Positions 43,001-54,300 of a stretch of DNA of 64,000 bases are shown in pieces. Origin of the DNA: Symsagittifera roscoffensis (lineage: Eukaryota; Xenacoelomorpha; Acoela; Convolutidae). The notes beneath the pieces are model-generated. The model was given only the letters and a program-made list of their open reading frames with translations, ran no database searches and was not told the origin of the DNA. Each line of letters opens with the position of its first letter. The first letter of the stretch is position 1. The position numbers were made by a program, and so were the translations under genes. Location: NCBI RefSeq assembly GCF_963678635.1, contig NC_087066.1, positions 29,951,301 through 30,015,300 on the forward strand, read 5' to 3'.

Positions 43001-46000
43001 TCATTTGAGATTATTTGGCCACGATGTTAGCATTTACTATATAATTCATCATTTCCATGTCACGTTTTTCATTTTCGATTATCATTTTGTTGTTTTTTCA
43101 GCACAGATGGGTGTGTCGGAGGGCAAGTCAGTTGGGGAGTGGTTCGGACCTAACACAGTGGCCCAGGTGCTGAAGAAACTGTCCACTTTTGACGAGTTCA
43201 CTCCCTACTGCGTACATGTGGCAATGGACAATACTGTAGTCGTTGATGATGTCTACGCATTGTGTAAAGGTAATTCTGTTATTACCCATTACTTCAAATT
43301 AAAAACCAATTATATTGAGAAAAAATTGATAATAAAAAAATTGATTTTATTACATAATTTCATTGAGATTTTCTTCGTTGAATTGAACGATCTTAGAATT
43401 GACTAGTTCACTAATTTGATGTGAGAGAAATGAGAGTAAGTTGTGAAATTCGAAGTATTTTAGTGGATTAAATGGAATAAAATACACATGATATCAGACT
43501 TTATCTGCTTAACCGGTCATTAATATTAATATTCACCCTATGAAAAAAAAAACATTTTCAATCATTCAGTTGCCATCTGATAGAACGGTGTTAAGCCAAC
43601 AAGCCAAAAATTAAAATTGTAATGCAACATAAGAACATTGTTACGCAATTATCTTAGAGAATTCTTATTTAATATCGGCTTCAAGATATGGCAGTTCGTT
43701 AAACATCCGCCGATAGAACATGTTGGGCTCTAAACTTGAGCTCCACTAAGCGGCGTTTTCTGTTCTTTGCTAATGATTTTTAAGGCTAGTTTTTTTCCAT
43801 GCAAGATGTTTAGTGGGTTTGACGGCAGCATCGGGAAGTGTAAAATATGGTTGCACCACTTCTGGCGTTGCTCCGAAGAATCACTTCTCTTCGGAGATAA
43901 TCAGCCGTTTCATGGCATCAAAGCTTTTTGTGAATCTATTAAACTTGTCTTAGTGTGAGCTGATCGTAAGCCTACAAAGTGTTATGTATTTGACTTGAAT
44001 CAATCCACTGGTCGCGTTTTAGGTCTTGATGAATAACAGATTAAAAACGAACTCATTGTTTTTGTTCGTAACCCCAAGTCACAAACATCTCTATACATTG
44101 TAGCTGTTCTCATCTTTCATCTAATCCCAATCAAATGAGCTTAGCCTTGTCGCCAAAAATTGCTTTGAATCAACTGAAGACGCCAACTGAAGAAATGTTC
44201 CAAATACGTTGTTTGTGACGCTACCAGTTTTAACAAACAACATGGCGGCCTATTTAATGGTGCAGTCTGAATTCAAATTGGGCGCCACATGATTCCAGCA
44301 AGTCGCTTGTAAAACAGAAATTATGCAAATTTGTTAAAGAAGCCTTTCAGGTAGACATTATTTTAAGTATATGCAGTGGAATCTATTTGCAAAAAAGGGA
44401 ATTTTGAATTGAATTTGATATTAGAGTAGAGAAGCACCATTTGCATATAAATCAATTTGGATGTATTAGTCTGTGCATGCGTGTATGGAAGGTGGAAATA
44501 AAAGGCAAATCTGGCTTTTCGCGATATGGCGCTTTTTCAATTTTCGGGGCGAAATTTGGGCGTATTGTAAAGCGTTGACAGGATGAGGTATATGGACTTA
44601 ATTTATGGGTGGTGGTGAATAGAAGACCCTCGAGTTATCTTCTTAGCAGCTGAATTGACAAATCGGTGCAAAAACGCAGCAACTTTTCCATGCTCTGTAT
44701 CATGTCATGCGCGAAGTGCCTAGATTAGATTGGCACAAGTGGAATAGGCTTACAAATGCGTATGAAGTAATCCCAAAAAATCGTACCGGGCACTACTTCC
44801 TTTAATAATTCGACTTGCACAAAGATTTTTTGAGGGTGACAAATCAAGCAGTATGGCATGATTGATTTAGATAGAAAGCCGTTTATAGACAGGGTTATAA
44901 GGTGACACATGAATCGAAACAAGGTTTCGGCTAAGTCTTATGAAGAATTATTCGTGAAATGAAGTTAAGCTCAATTTTGAGTATCCAAAAAGGTGATGAT
45001 AATAAGGAGTATAAAAAGTCAATAGATATCCGATCATTAATTGACAACTGTTTTCTGTTTCAGCTTTACCCTTTCGATTTGCACAAAACAAGAAAGGAGC
45101 GACAGACGTGGACAGTGGGACCCCAAGTGCAGAATTAAACATCACAGATGCTCATCAATCCTCATTCCCCCCTACCTCAACTGGATCGAAATCGAACATG
45201 GCCCCCGAAGGGGCTTCTTCAAGCGGCTGCAGTAGTCATTCGAATAAGGACAGAGAGACTCATTGTCTTAATTCGTGGAGACCGATTCTACTCATAGTTC
45301 CTCTCAGATTAGGACTGACTGATATCAATAACTCTTACATTGAGCCCATAAAGGTATGCTCATTAACGAGCTGAGATTCTCAACTAAATATTGAAAATGG
45401 CCATTCGATAGTTGAAATACTGCCATGAAAAAATCTTCTTCCCTTCACAGGAGCTGATTTATTTAATTTTTTATACGCTCGCGATAAGCAAGCGTTATTA
45501 AACCGAAATATAGACTTTTTTCTGGTTAATAACTAGTTTAAGAAAATCAGTTGAATCACTTGCTGGCTTATTTTCACTTCTCTTCTCTTAACATATTCCA
45601 GGTTGCTTCCCTTTGGCCTGGAGGTTATGCACTTGCCTTTGTACCCTAAGGTCTGGTTGGAGTCGTGACCGGACCTTTTTTTTCAGTATCAAGGAAATTG
45701 AAAAAATTTCGAGAAAAGTGAATTGGTGGTTTTTCGTTTGTTCGCTAAGTTTTGTCGGCCAAATTGCCACAACGAATTTTGTTTGTGCTGTAGCCAATTT
45801 TCATTGTTGTTGCAAATGCAAGTGTTGCGCATTTAATTTCAGGGGGGCTTGAAAGATTAAGAAAAAACTTGTGTCTGCTGAATGATTGTCGGCCTTGTTT
45901 CTTTTTCAGTAAATTTTGTTCTGTTTTTGCTGATTTAAAATTGAAGTGTCTGGTGTGTTTGCATGGAAAGAACTTCTATAGAGACATATGAAAGTTTATA

Positions 46001-47527
46001 TGACCTAGTTTTTTTTAGAAATTTTCTCATTTTCGATTTTTTTATGTTTGTGTTGTATCGCAAGTGGTGCGATGCTCCGCTTTGCCTCTGTGTCAATTCA
46101 TTTAATTTGTTCGATTTTCAGGAGTGTTTCCACATGGAGGAGACGATGGGAATCATCGGTGGTCGACCGAATAGTGCCTACTACTTCATTGGATATCAAG
46201 GTTAAACATTTACTAGAATGGCCAAGATCTCCATTTTACGGATTGCTGTGGGTCTTTATTTATGAAGAGTTAATTGGCCTTTTTACCGAATGCGTTTGTT
46301 CAAAACTTTTGGTAGACGATTACTTGCTATTATAAGATTAGAAAATCTGTTGAAGCCGGTAAAAAGCACTGCGGTGTACGCTTAGAAAACTATCGAAGTC
46401 AAGAAAGTTGTATTATTGAAGGTGAATGTTTGACCCATAACAACAACTTCAGGAACATTTGACCATTGCGGTAGGTAAATAACAGCAACTTGAGGTTTTG
46501 TTACAGGCTCTTTCTTATTGTACTTGGACCCCCATGACACTAAACCGACAGTGTCAACAGTGACAGATGACTCCTCCTACCACTGCGACAGTGCAAAGCG
46601 GATGCCCTTTACTGCCCTGGATCCATCTCTAGCCATTGGCTTCCTACTCCAGAGCCAGGCGCAGTTCGACTTCTGGTGCAGTAGGTTAGAATGAGTTACT
46701 TTGATTGGAAGCATGGTTGTCCTAGCTCTCAAGTTGCTCAACGTGTTAATTTCTTTCTAGAGCTTATTTCTTTGAGCAAAGAAAATTGCCAAGTTAAGTA
46801 GATACTGTTTAACAACTTGCAAAAGTTGAATGAGTGAAAAACTTTTTGATTTTTTTGCGACAATTGAGAGGTAAACTGGTCAAGTGTTGGCATTACTTTC
46901 ATGTATTGTTACATAATTTGATTTCTAGGTGGTTGATGTAATTTATTCTTGTGAAAAGTTAAATATAATTAATTGATTAGTTATAGGAGTGGATAGCAAA
47001 GCATAAATCCCATGGGATTTTGCTTAGCTTCCAAATTTTGTCAAAGTCCAATTGTTAGTTAAACATGTATATTATATAATGATTTTTATCTACATGAATA
47101 AATGTAATATTTATGAAAAATAACGATGTACTCATTTTTCAGACTGAGGGACAGTGTGATTACGGACAAGAAGCAGCCGCTGTTTGAGATTGTGCAAAAG
47201 AGGCCGGCTCATTGGCCTCCCCTCGAGGTTTATCCTTCTCTATCGCCTGCCCAAGACACAATAGGTCAGTGTAAAAGTTACCCATTGTTTCCACCTCAAT
47301 ATGCTCCTAGTAAGTGGTAGACACCCCGAAATACAAATTTCACTGTTGAACTTCTGTTGAAAATTTTCGGTTTTGATCGATTAAATATGTCACCGAAGCT
47401 TCGAGCTTAAAAATTATAAATGATCAATGATTATTATTATTATCATTTTTTAAATTTAGAAGACATGGCTGCTACATTCTTGGAAATCAGCGCGCGTGAG
47501 ATGGATGACGATTTTGTGGTCATTTAA
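30991..47527 (+). CDS. ATG4: ATG4 cysteine protease, complete nine-exon gene
   Basis: Spliced CDS 30991-31021, 31084-31368, 31437-31544, 43102-43269, 45064-45353, 46122-46200, 46507-46684, 47143-47264, 47460-47527: 1329 nt, 442 aa, all phases consistent. ATG4 trims ATG8/LC3 to expose its C-terminal glycine and later releases it from lipid in autophagy. The peptidase C54 domain spans about residues 25-415. Cys85 lies in DKGWGCMLRCGQ, Asp328 and His330 in YLDPHDT, and GPNTVAQVLKKL and WRPILLIVPLRLGLTDIN are also typical. The latter and QKRPAHWPPL resemble vertebrate ATG4A/B more than C/D. A polar Ser-rich insert occupies about residues 215-265. The C-terminus MDDDFVVI looks like an LC3-interacting region. 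Possible polyadenylation signal AATAAA at 48246. Confidence 0.95.
31084..31368 (+). CDS. ATG4: ATG4 exon 2 (catalytic Cys)
   Basis: Acceptor TTAAG|GT restores the codon split after exon 1 (CGT, Arg11). It contains LEWLGPVWVLG, LLMTYRKGFSTIGG and the catalytic Cys85 codon at 31305-31307. Donor G|GTACTT; the 68-bp intron 2 follows. Confidence 0.95.
31437..31544 (+). CDS. ATG4: ATG4 exon 3
   Basis: Acceptor TTTAG|AC gives GRDWQWQ across the junction. It ends YSVHQI plus one base. The donor needed to give Ala-Gln-Met in the next exon is ATTG|GCGAGT, a GC donor. Confidence 0.9.
32290..32545 (+). repeat. Short dispersed repeat, copy in ATG4 intron 3
   Basis: It starts with a CTTCCCTCTTGG...CCCTAAG...GACCGGACC block and ends with an AAGCTCCGCTT block preceded by GCTTGCG. 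The same two blocks bound 45.60-46.10 kb, and the end block recurs at 42.92-42.97 and 57.67-57.72 kb. Confidence 0.7.
32665..33520 (-). pseudogene. Antisense coding-like remnant in array copy 1
   Basis: The minus strand of copy 1 and the flank just left of it (32665-32919) keeps the longest version of the unknown reading (MTGEVLLEDSILPGSGKRYL in one frame, then GTESGLSIKPSKNVLITSTK in another). It ends past the repeat boundary. Only this copy carries the C-terminal extension, so copy 1 may mark the original locus from which the array grew. Identity unknown. Confidence 0.3.
32800..40972. repeat. Tandem array: six copies of a 1.36-kb unit
   Basis: The landmark ATCAGAAACTTGAGACAAA recurs at about 32803, 34161, 35514, 36882, 38247 and 39612, giving periods of 1358, 1353, 1368, 1365 and 1365. 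The last copies (36.9-40.97 kb) are closest to each other. Each unit contains a G-rich sub-block with repeated GGGGGATTTT. On the minus strand, coding-like frames persist, for example 75 aa at 37201-37428 and 38565-38792 (LWALKGEFLKSSPHEHTQPD). Short indels break these in copies 1-2, and a point change (TAA stop) breaks copy 6. The frames are not recognised and may be a pseudogene fragment amplified with the unit. Confidence 0.95.
41520..42970. repeat. Diverged copy of the 0.96-kb repeat family in intron 3
   Basis: It shares GGCAAACTCCACTATCG (41.61 kb), the AACGTGATAGACTTCTAATTT phrase, the TTTTCTCAGTTTGAG phrase and the end block with AAGCTCCGCTT (42.95 kb) with the array at 48.3-57.7 kb. 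Confidence 0.7.
43102..43269 (+). CDS. ATG4: ATG4 exon 4
   Basis: Acceptor TTTTTTCAG|CACAG. It encodes QMGVSEGKSVGEWFGPNTV and HVAMDNTVVVDDVYALCK. Donor AAAG|GTAATT. Confidence 0.95.
43270..45063 (+). other. ATG4 intron 4
   Basis: 1.79 kb, AT-rich, without a recognised repeat or gene; GT-AG ends. Confidence 0.8.
45064..45353 (+). CDS. ATG4: ATG4 exon 5
   Basis: Acceptor TTTCAG|CT. It encodes the Ser-rich variable insert and WRPILLIVPLRLGLTDIN. Donor AAAG|GTATGC, phase 0. Confidence 0.95.
45600..46105 (+). repeat. Dispersed repeat in ATG4 intron 5
   Basis: A longer relative of the copy at 32.29 kb. It begins CTTCCCTTTGGCCTGG and CCCTAAGGTCTGG...GACCGGACC, and ends in the GCGATGCTCCGCTTTGCCTC block just before the exon 6 acceptor. 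Confidence 0.7.
46122..46200 (+). CDS. ATG4: ATG4 exon 6
   Basis: Acceptor GATTTTCAG|GAG. It encodes ECFHMEETMGIIGGRPNSAY and FIGYQ. Donor AAG|GTTAAA is weak but is fixed by phase. Confidence 0.92.
46507..46684 (+). CDS. ATG4: ATG4 exon 7 (catalytic Asp and His)
   Basis: Acceptor TTACAG|GC. It encodes FLLYLDPHDTKPTV with Asp328 at 46527-46529 and His330 at 46533-46535, then LDPSLAIGFLLQSQAQFDFW. Donor TAG|GTTAGA. Confidence 0.95.
47143..47264 (+). CDS. ATG4: ATG4 exon 8
   Basis: Acceptor TTTTTCAG|ACTG. It encodes LFEIVQKRPAHWPPLEVYP. Donor ATAG|GTCAGT. Confidence 0.92.
47460..47527 (+). CDS. ATG4: ATG4 exon 9 (C-terminus and stop)
   Basis: Acceptor AATTTAG|AAGAC. It encodes EDMAATFLEISAREMDDDF then VVI and TAA at 47525-47527. 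Confidence 0.88.
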
Positions 47528-48300
47528 GGAGAACACGTCCATTGGCCATCAACTGCTGAAGGGAAATGAGTTTCGAAGACGAGCTGATCCCGTGCTACAG
47601 CGCTTTTCCAAACGTGCCAATTAATTACTACTAAGAAGAATACTTCAACTTTGATTGACTAGAAAGAAGCTTCAATCGGTCTAATTAAGTGCGAGAGGGT
47701 ATAGGTTTCAGAGTACAACACCTCTATGGCTCCTTCATTCCCTGTAATTATAGCTTGTAGAGCAACAGGAACTGGATATATTTTGAGTTCGAGTAGATTA
47801 CTCATTGGTGCTATATTTGCTTAGTTAGGTCATACAAGTTTCAAAGTGAGCTGAACTAATGTAAAGACGTGAACTGAACTAAAATGGAGCATAAGTTACA
47901 GTCAAAAAGTGTACGTTTTCAAACTGCCGATCACAGTGGATTTTAACTTCTTTAGAAATTAAAGGTTTTATCAGTTGTTAAATGAATATTCAATCAGATT
48001 CAAATCTTTTTGGTTTAGTTCTGTTAGGCCAACCCAGTTGTTGGCAATGTTTGGTTCTTCTAAAATTAGTTATTAGTTCTGGAGATATTAATGAAATGAC
48101 TACCCTTGTCTGTTATTGATGTCCTTGAAAAAAAAATAATTTAATTGTAATTTTCTCAATTTCCTTCAGTAGAGTCAATATGGTTTTAGTCGCATCAATT
48201 TCATTTTAAAACTGCCACAAATCATATTGAGGGTTTGAATAGATAAATAAATTTTGACACAAGCTGATCGGAGCCATTTTCAAGTGTTTTTTACTCATTT
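47528..48300 (+). other. ATG4 3' flank
   Basis: No gene. An AATAAA at 48246-48251 could be the polyadenylation signal, giving a 3' UTR of about 0.75 kb; this is a weak call because the region is AT-rich. Confidence 0.35.
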
Positions 48301-51300
48301 AGGCCCTGGTTCAAAATTGCTGTTCGAAATACTCTAAGTGGAAAGTACATATTTTGAGTTTATTTTGAGAAAATTTTAAAGAGTCGATGAACATAGCTCA
48401 GACTCTTATTTAGGTGCTGATGATTTTTTTCATTTTTTCCGAAAAGTCTTAAAATATGTTCAGACTCAAATTTACTTTTCTTAAATTGGATTAATTCTTA
48501 AATTGTGATAAAAATTAAAACTTTTCTTTAATTGGATAAATTTAATTTTAAAAAGTCAATCATAATTTGATCTAGAATTTCAGAAAGCTTTAAAGACATC
48601 TATTTGTTTCTATAAATTTTGAAAGTTGGAGAATTTTCTAGAGTAATGAACGTAGTGAAGACTCTTATGTAGGTCTTGTTGATTTTTTCTTCAGCAAAAG
48701 TCCTAAAGTATTGATGCGCTTAGGTATATATGCATTTTTCGAATTAAATTGATTTCATCGGATGAAAGTTACGTAAATATGACTCTTTAAATACGAATGT
48801 GGAAATGGCGCGAAAATTCTAGTGTTAAAAGTGGAATTAAATTTTCAGATTTCCAGGGGAATACAAACTTTACTGTTGATCCAGTTTTCTCAAGTTGGGT
48901 TAATGTTATCAAAAAGCGCCAATCATAAATTATTCTCGAATTTTAAAGAGCTTAAAGGGCACCTATTTTTTTGAAGTTCGAAAGTTGAGATTTTTTCAAA
49001 AAAGTCAAGGTTTTTTTTATGTTAGCTTCGTTCATTACTCTTTTCGAATCTTCGATTGGCTATTTTTTGAAAAACAAGACACTTTTTTTTATATTTCCGT
49101 AGGCTCGTTGATACTTGTCCAACTACTTGGCCGTTTAATGTTGTATAAAATGTTTCACGACAGTTGAGATGCACTGTTCTCGAGTTTTCTAACTCAAGCG
49201 CTCAATTTTTTAAAGGCAGTTTTTCGTGTTTTTTTTTGCTTCGGTTCAGTCGACGTCTACTAAAATGTTGTTGGCCTAGTGGCCGCTCGGTAAATGAAGA
49301 TAATAGCTTCTTTCGTTTGGAGTTTGCGTTTTTGACTGTATTCCTCAAATTACAAGTTACATGTTGTGAAAAAAAAATTATTTTTTCGATTTTGTTTCCA
49401 TATCATTAAGAGTAATGAACGTAGTGAGTACTTTTAGATAGGTCTCAATTATTGTTTTTCAGGAAAAGTTTTAAAATTTGTTCTTGAAAAACGTGATTGC
49501 TATCTAACATCGGAAACGAAATTTAATTAGCAGATTTTCCAGCGAAATCTAATTTTTACCTTTCGATCCAGTTTTCTCAAATTGAGTTAGTTTTACCAAA
49601 AAGTGTCAATCAGAATTTTTTCTAGAAATTAAAAAAAAGATCGAGGCAATTTTTTTTTTCTTCGAAATTCCAAAGTTTTCCTTTTTAAGAGTAACGAACG
49701 TAGTGAGTACTCTTATATAGGTATAGGTGTTGCTTATTTTTTCCAGGAAAAAATCTTAAAATTTGTTCACGCTCATTTTTGGTTTTTCGCGATTTGACCT
49801 GCAATTTTTTTTTAATTGTAGTGCATTTCTATTGTTAAAAGGAAGGCAAACTCCACTATCGAACAGCAAATTTGTTTTAGTCAGCAGAATAAACCGATCG
49901 ATCCAGTTTTCTCAAATTGGGCTACTTTTAACAAAAAGTGTCCACCTTAATTTAATCTACAAATTCAAAGAGCTTAAAGGCCATCTATTTCTTCTTCAAT
50001 ATTCAAAAAGTTGAACATAAATGAAAAAATTCGTTTTTTTTTTTAGTTTTCTTGCGTTCTTTATTCTTTTCCAACTGTCAGTTGACCGTTTTTTCGCGTA
50101 AAGAACTGTTTAAAGAGCTCAATTTTTTAAAGGCAGATCGTGTTTTTTCTCGTTTCTGTTCAGTGGACGTCTACTCAAGTGTTGTGGCATTAGTGGCAGC
50201 TCGGTAAAGGAAGATAAAAGCTTATTAAGTTTTGGAGTTAGTGTTTCTCGACTATGTTTCTGAAATTGAAAGTTACATGTTCTGAAAAAGAACTCTTATT
50301 TTTTTCGATATCATTGTTCCATCTCATCAAGAATAATGTACGTAGAGTAATGTAAGTACTCTTAGATCGGTCTTAGTAATTTTTTTCAGCAAAAGTCCTA
50401 AAATTTGTTCTTGAAAAACGTGATCGACTTCTAATGAAAAAAGCTCAAGGCAAATTTTTTTTCGAAATTCTAAAGCTGAGATTTTCAAGAGTAATGAACG
50501 TAGTGAGTACACTTAAATAGGTCTTGCTTATTTTTTTTTCATGAAAAAGTCTTCAAATTTGTTAACGCTCATTTTTGATTTTTCGCGGTTTGACCTGTGA
50601 TTTTTTAAATTTCAGTGCATTTCTATTGTTAAAAGGAAGGCAAACTCCACTATCGAACAGCAAAATTTTAAATATCGTGAAAAGCGTGATTGACTTCAAA
50701 TTTCGAAAATGGAAATTAATTATCACCTTAATCAGCAGAATAAACCGATCGATCTAGTTTTCTCAAATTGGGTTGCTTTTAACAAAAAGAGTCCATCATA
50801 ACTTGTTCTATAAATTCAAAGAGCTTTAAGGCCATCTATTGTTTTCTTCGAAATTCATAAAGTTGAAGATTTATGAAAGTTTTTTTTTGTTTTTCAGTTT
50901 TGTTGCGTTCATTATTCTTATCCAACTGATAGTTGGCTGTTTTTTCGCGTAAAGAACAGTTTAAAGCGCTCATGTTTTTAAGGCAGTTCGTGTTTTTTTT
51001 TGTTTCGGTTCAGTGAACGTCCACTCAAGTGTTGTGGGTTTAGTGGCAGCTCGGTAAATGAAGATAAAAGCTAAGTAAGTTTTCGAATTTGTGTTTCTTG
51101 ACTGTGTTTCAGAAATTGAAAGTTACATGTTCTGAAAAAGAAATCTTATTTTTTTCGAGATCATTGTTCCATTTCATCAAGAATAATGTACGTAGAGTAA
51201 TGTAAGTACTCTTAGATCGGTCTTAGTAATTTTTTTTCAGCAAAAGTCCTAAAATTTGTTCTTGAAAAACGTGATCGACTTCTAATGAAAAAAGCTCAAG

Positions 51301-54300
51301 GCAAATTTTTTTTCGAAATTCTAAAGCTGAGATTTTCAAGAGTAATGAACGTAGTGAGTACACTTAAATAGGTCTAGCTTATTTTTTTTTCCTGAAAAAG
51401 TCTTCAAATTTGTTAACGCTCATTTTTGATTTTTCGCGGTTTGACCTGTGATTTTTTAAATTTCAGTGCATTTCTATTGTTAAAAGGAAGGCAAACTCCA
51501 CTATCGAACAGCAAAATTTTAAATATCGTGAAAAGCGTGATTGACTTCTAATTTCGAAAATGGAAATTAATTATCACCTTAATCAGCACAATAAACCGAT
51601 CGATCTAGTTTTCTCAAATTGGGTTGCTTTTAACAAAAAGAGTCCATCATAACTTGTTCTATAAATTCAAAGAGCTTTAAGGCCATCTATTGTTTTCTTC
51701 GAAATTCATAAAGTTGAAGATTTATGAAAGTTTTTTTTGTTTTTCAGTTTTGTTGCGTTCATTATTCTTATCCAACTGATAGTTGGCTGTTTTTTCGCGT
51801 AAAGAACAGTTGAAAGCGCTCATGTTTTTTAAGGCAGTTCGTGTTTTTTTTGTTTCGGTTCAGTGAACGTCTACTCAAGTGTTGTGGGTTTAGTGGCAGC
51901 TCGGTAAATGAAGATAAAAGCTAAGTAAGTTTTCGAATTTGTGTTTCTCGACTGTGTTTCTGAAATTGAAAGTTACATGTTCTGAAAAAGAAATCTTATT
52001 TTTTTTTGATATCATTGTTTCCATCTCATCAAGAGTAAGGAATGTAATGAGTACTCTTAGATAGGTCTTACTTAGTTTTTTTAAAAAGTCTTAAATTTTG
52101 TTCATGAAAAACGTGATCAACTTCTAATATCGAAAACAAAATTTAATTTGCAGATTTCCCAGCGAAATCTAACTGTTGCTTTTTGATCCAGTTTTCTCAA
52201 AATGAGTTAGTTTTAACAAAAAGTATCAATCATAAATTGTTCTAGAATTTGAAAAAAGCTCAAGGCAATTTTTTTCGAAATTCTAAAGCTGAGATTTTCA
52301 GGAGTAATGAACGTAGTGAGCACACTTAAATAGGTCTTGTTTATTTTTTTCATGAAAGTCTTCAAATTTGTTCACGCTCATTTTTGATTTTTCAGGATTT
52401 GACCTGTGATTTTTTAACTTCAGTGCATTTCTATTGTTAAAAAGAAGGCAAACTCCACTATCGAACAGCAAAATTTTAAAAATCACGAAAAGCGTGATTG
52501 ACTTCTAATTTCGAAAATGGAATTTAATTATCACATTAATCAGCAAAAGAAACCGATCGATCTAGTTTTCTCAAATTGGGTTGCCTTTAACAAAAAGAGT
52601 CGATCATAACTTGTTCTATAAATTCAGAGAGCTTTAAGGCCATCTATTGTTTTCTTCGAAATTCATAAAGTTGAAGATTGTTGAAAAAGTTTTTTTTTTG
52701 TTTTTCAGTTTTGTTGCGTTCATTATTCTTTTCCAACTGATAGTTGGCTGTTTTTTTTTGCGTAAAGAACACTTTAAAGCGCTCATGTTTTTTAAGGCAG
52801 TTCGTGTTTTTTTTTGTTTCGGTTCAGTGGACGTCTACTCAAGTGTTGTGGGTTTAGTGGCAGCTCGGTAAATGAAAATAAAAGCTGAGTAAATTTTCGA
52901 ATTTGTGTTTCTCGACTGTGTTTCTGAAATTGAAAGTTTTATGATCTGGTAAAGAAATCATTTTTCTTTTCGATATCCTTGTTTCCATCTCATTAAGAGT
53001 AAGGAACGTAGTGAGTACTCTTAGATAGGTCTTACTTAGTTTTTTTAAAAAGTTAAATTTTGTTCATGAAATACGTGATCAACTTCTAATATCGAAAACA
53101 AAATTTAATTTGCAGATTTCCCAGCGAAATCTAACTGTTGCTTTTTGATCCAGTTTTCTCAAAATGAGTTAGTTTTAACAAAAAGTATCAATCATAAATT
53201 GTTCTAGAATTTGAAAAAAGCTCAAGGCAATTTTTTTCGAAATTCTAAAGCTGAGATTTTCAGGAGTAATGAACGTAGTGAGCACACTTAAATAGGTCTT
53301 GTTTATTTTTTTCATGAAAGTCTTCAAATTTGTTCACGCTCATTTTTGATTTTTCAGGATTTGACCTGTGATTTTTTAACTTCAGTGCATTTCTATTGTT
53401 AAAAAGAAGGCAAACTCCACTATCGAACAGCAAAATTTTAAAGATCACGAAAAGCGTGATTGACTTCTAATTTCGAAAATGGAAATTAATTATCACATTA
53501 ATCAGCAAAAGAAACCGATCGATCTAGTTTTCTCAAATTGGGTTGCCTTTAACAAAAAGAGTCGATCATAACTTGTTCTATAAATTCAGAGAGCTTTAAG
53601 GCCATCTATTGTTTTCTTCGAAATTCATAAAGTTGAAGATTGTTGAAAAAGTTTTTTTTTTGTTTTTCAGTTTTGTTGCGTTCATTATTCTTTTCCAACT
53701 GATAGTTGGCTGTTTTTTTTTGCGTAAAGAACACTTTAAAGCGCTCATGTTTTTTAAGGCAGTTCGTGTTTTTTTTGTTTCGGTTCAGTGGACGTCTACT
53801 CAAGTGTTGTGGGTTTAGTGGCAGCTCGGTAAATGAAAATAAAAGCTGAGTAAATTTTCGAATTTGTGTTTCTCGACTGTGTTTCTGAAATTGAAAGTTT
53901 TATGATCTGGTAAAGAAATCATTTTTCTTTTCGATATCCTTGTTTCCATCTCATTAAGAGTAAGGAACGTAGTGAGTACTCTTAGATAGGTCTTACTTAG
54001 TTTTTTTTTAAAAGTCTTAAATTTTGTTCATGAAAAACGTGATCAACTTCTAATATCGAAAACAAAATTTAATTTGCAGATTTCCCAGCGAAATCTAACT
54101 GTTGCTTTTTGATCCAGTTTTCTCAAAATGAGTTAGTTTTAACAAAAAGTATCAATCATAAATTGTTCTAGAATTTGAAAAAAGCTCAAGGCAATTTTTT
54201 TTTCGAAATTCTAAAGCTGAGATTTTCAGGAGTAATGAACGTAGTGAGTACACTTAAATAGGTCTTGTTTATTTTTTTCATGAAAGTCTTCAAATTTGTT

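Larger units (their letters stand above)
31545..43101 (+). other. ATG4 intron 3, 11.56 kb, GC-AG
   Basis: Begins GCGAGT and ends TTTTTTCAG. It contains a short dispersed repeat (32.29 kb), the six-unit 1.36-kb array (32.8-40.97 kb) and a copy of the 0.96-kb repeat family (41.5-42.97 kb). The first 700 bases show no other feature. Confidence 0.85.
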
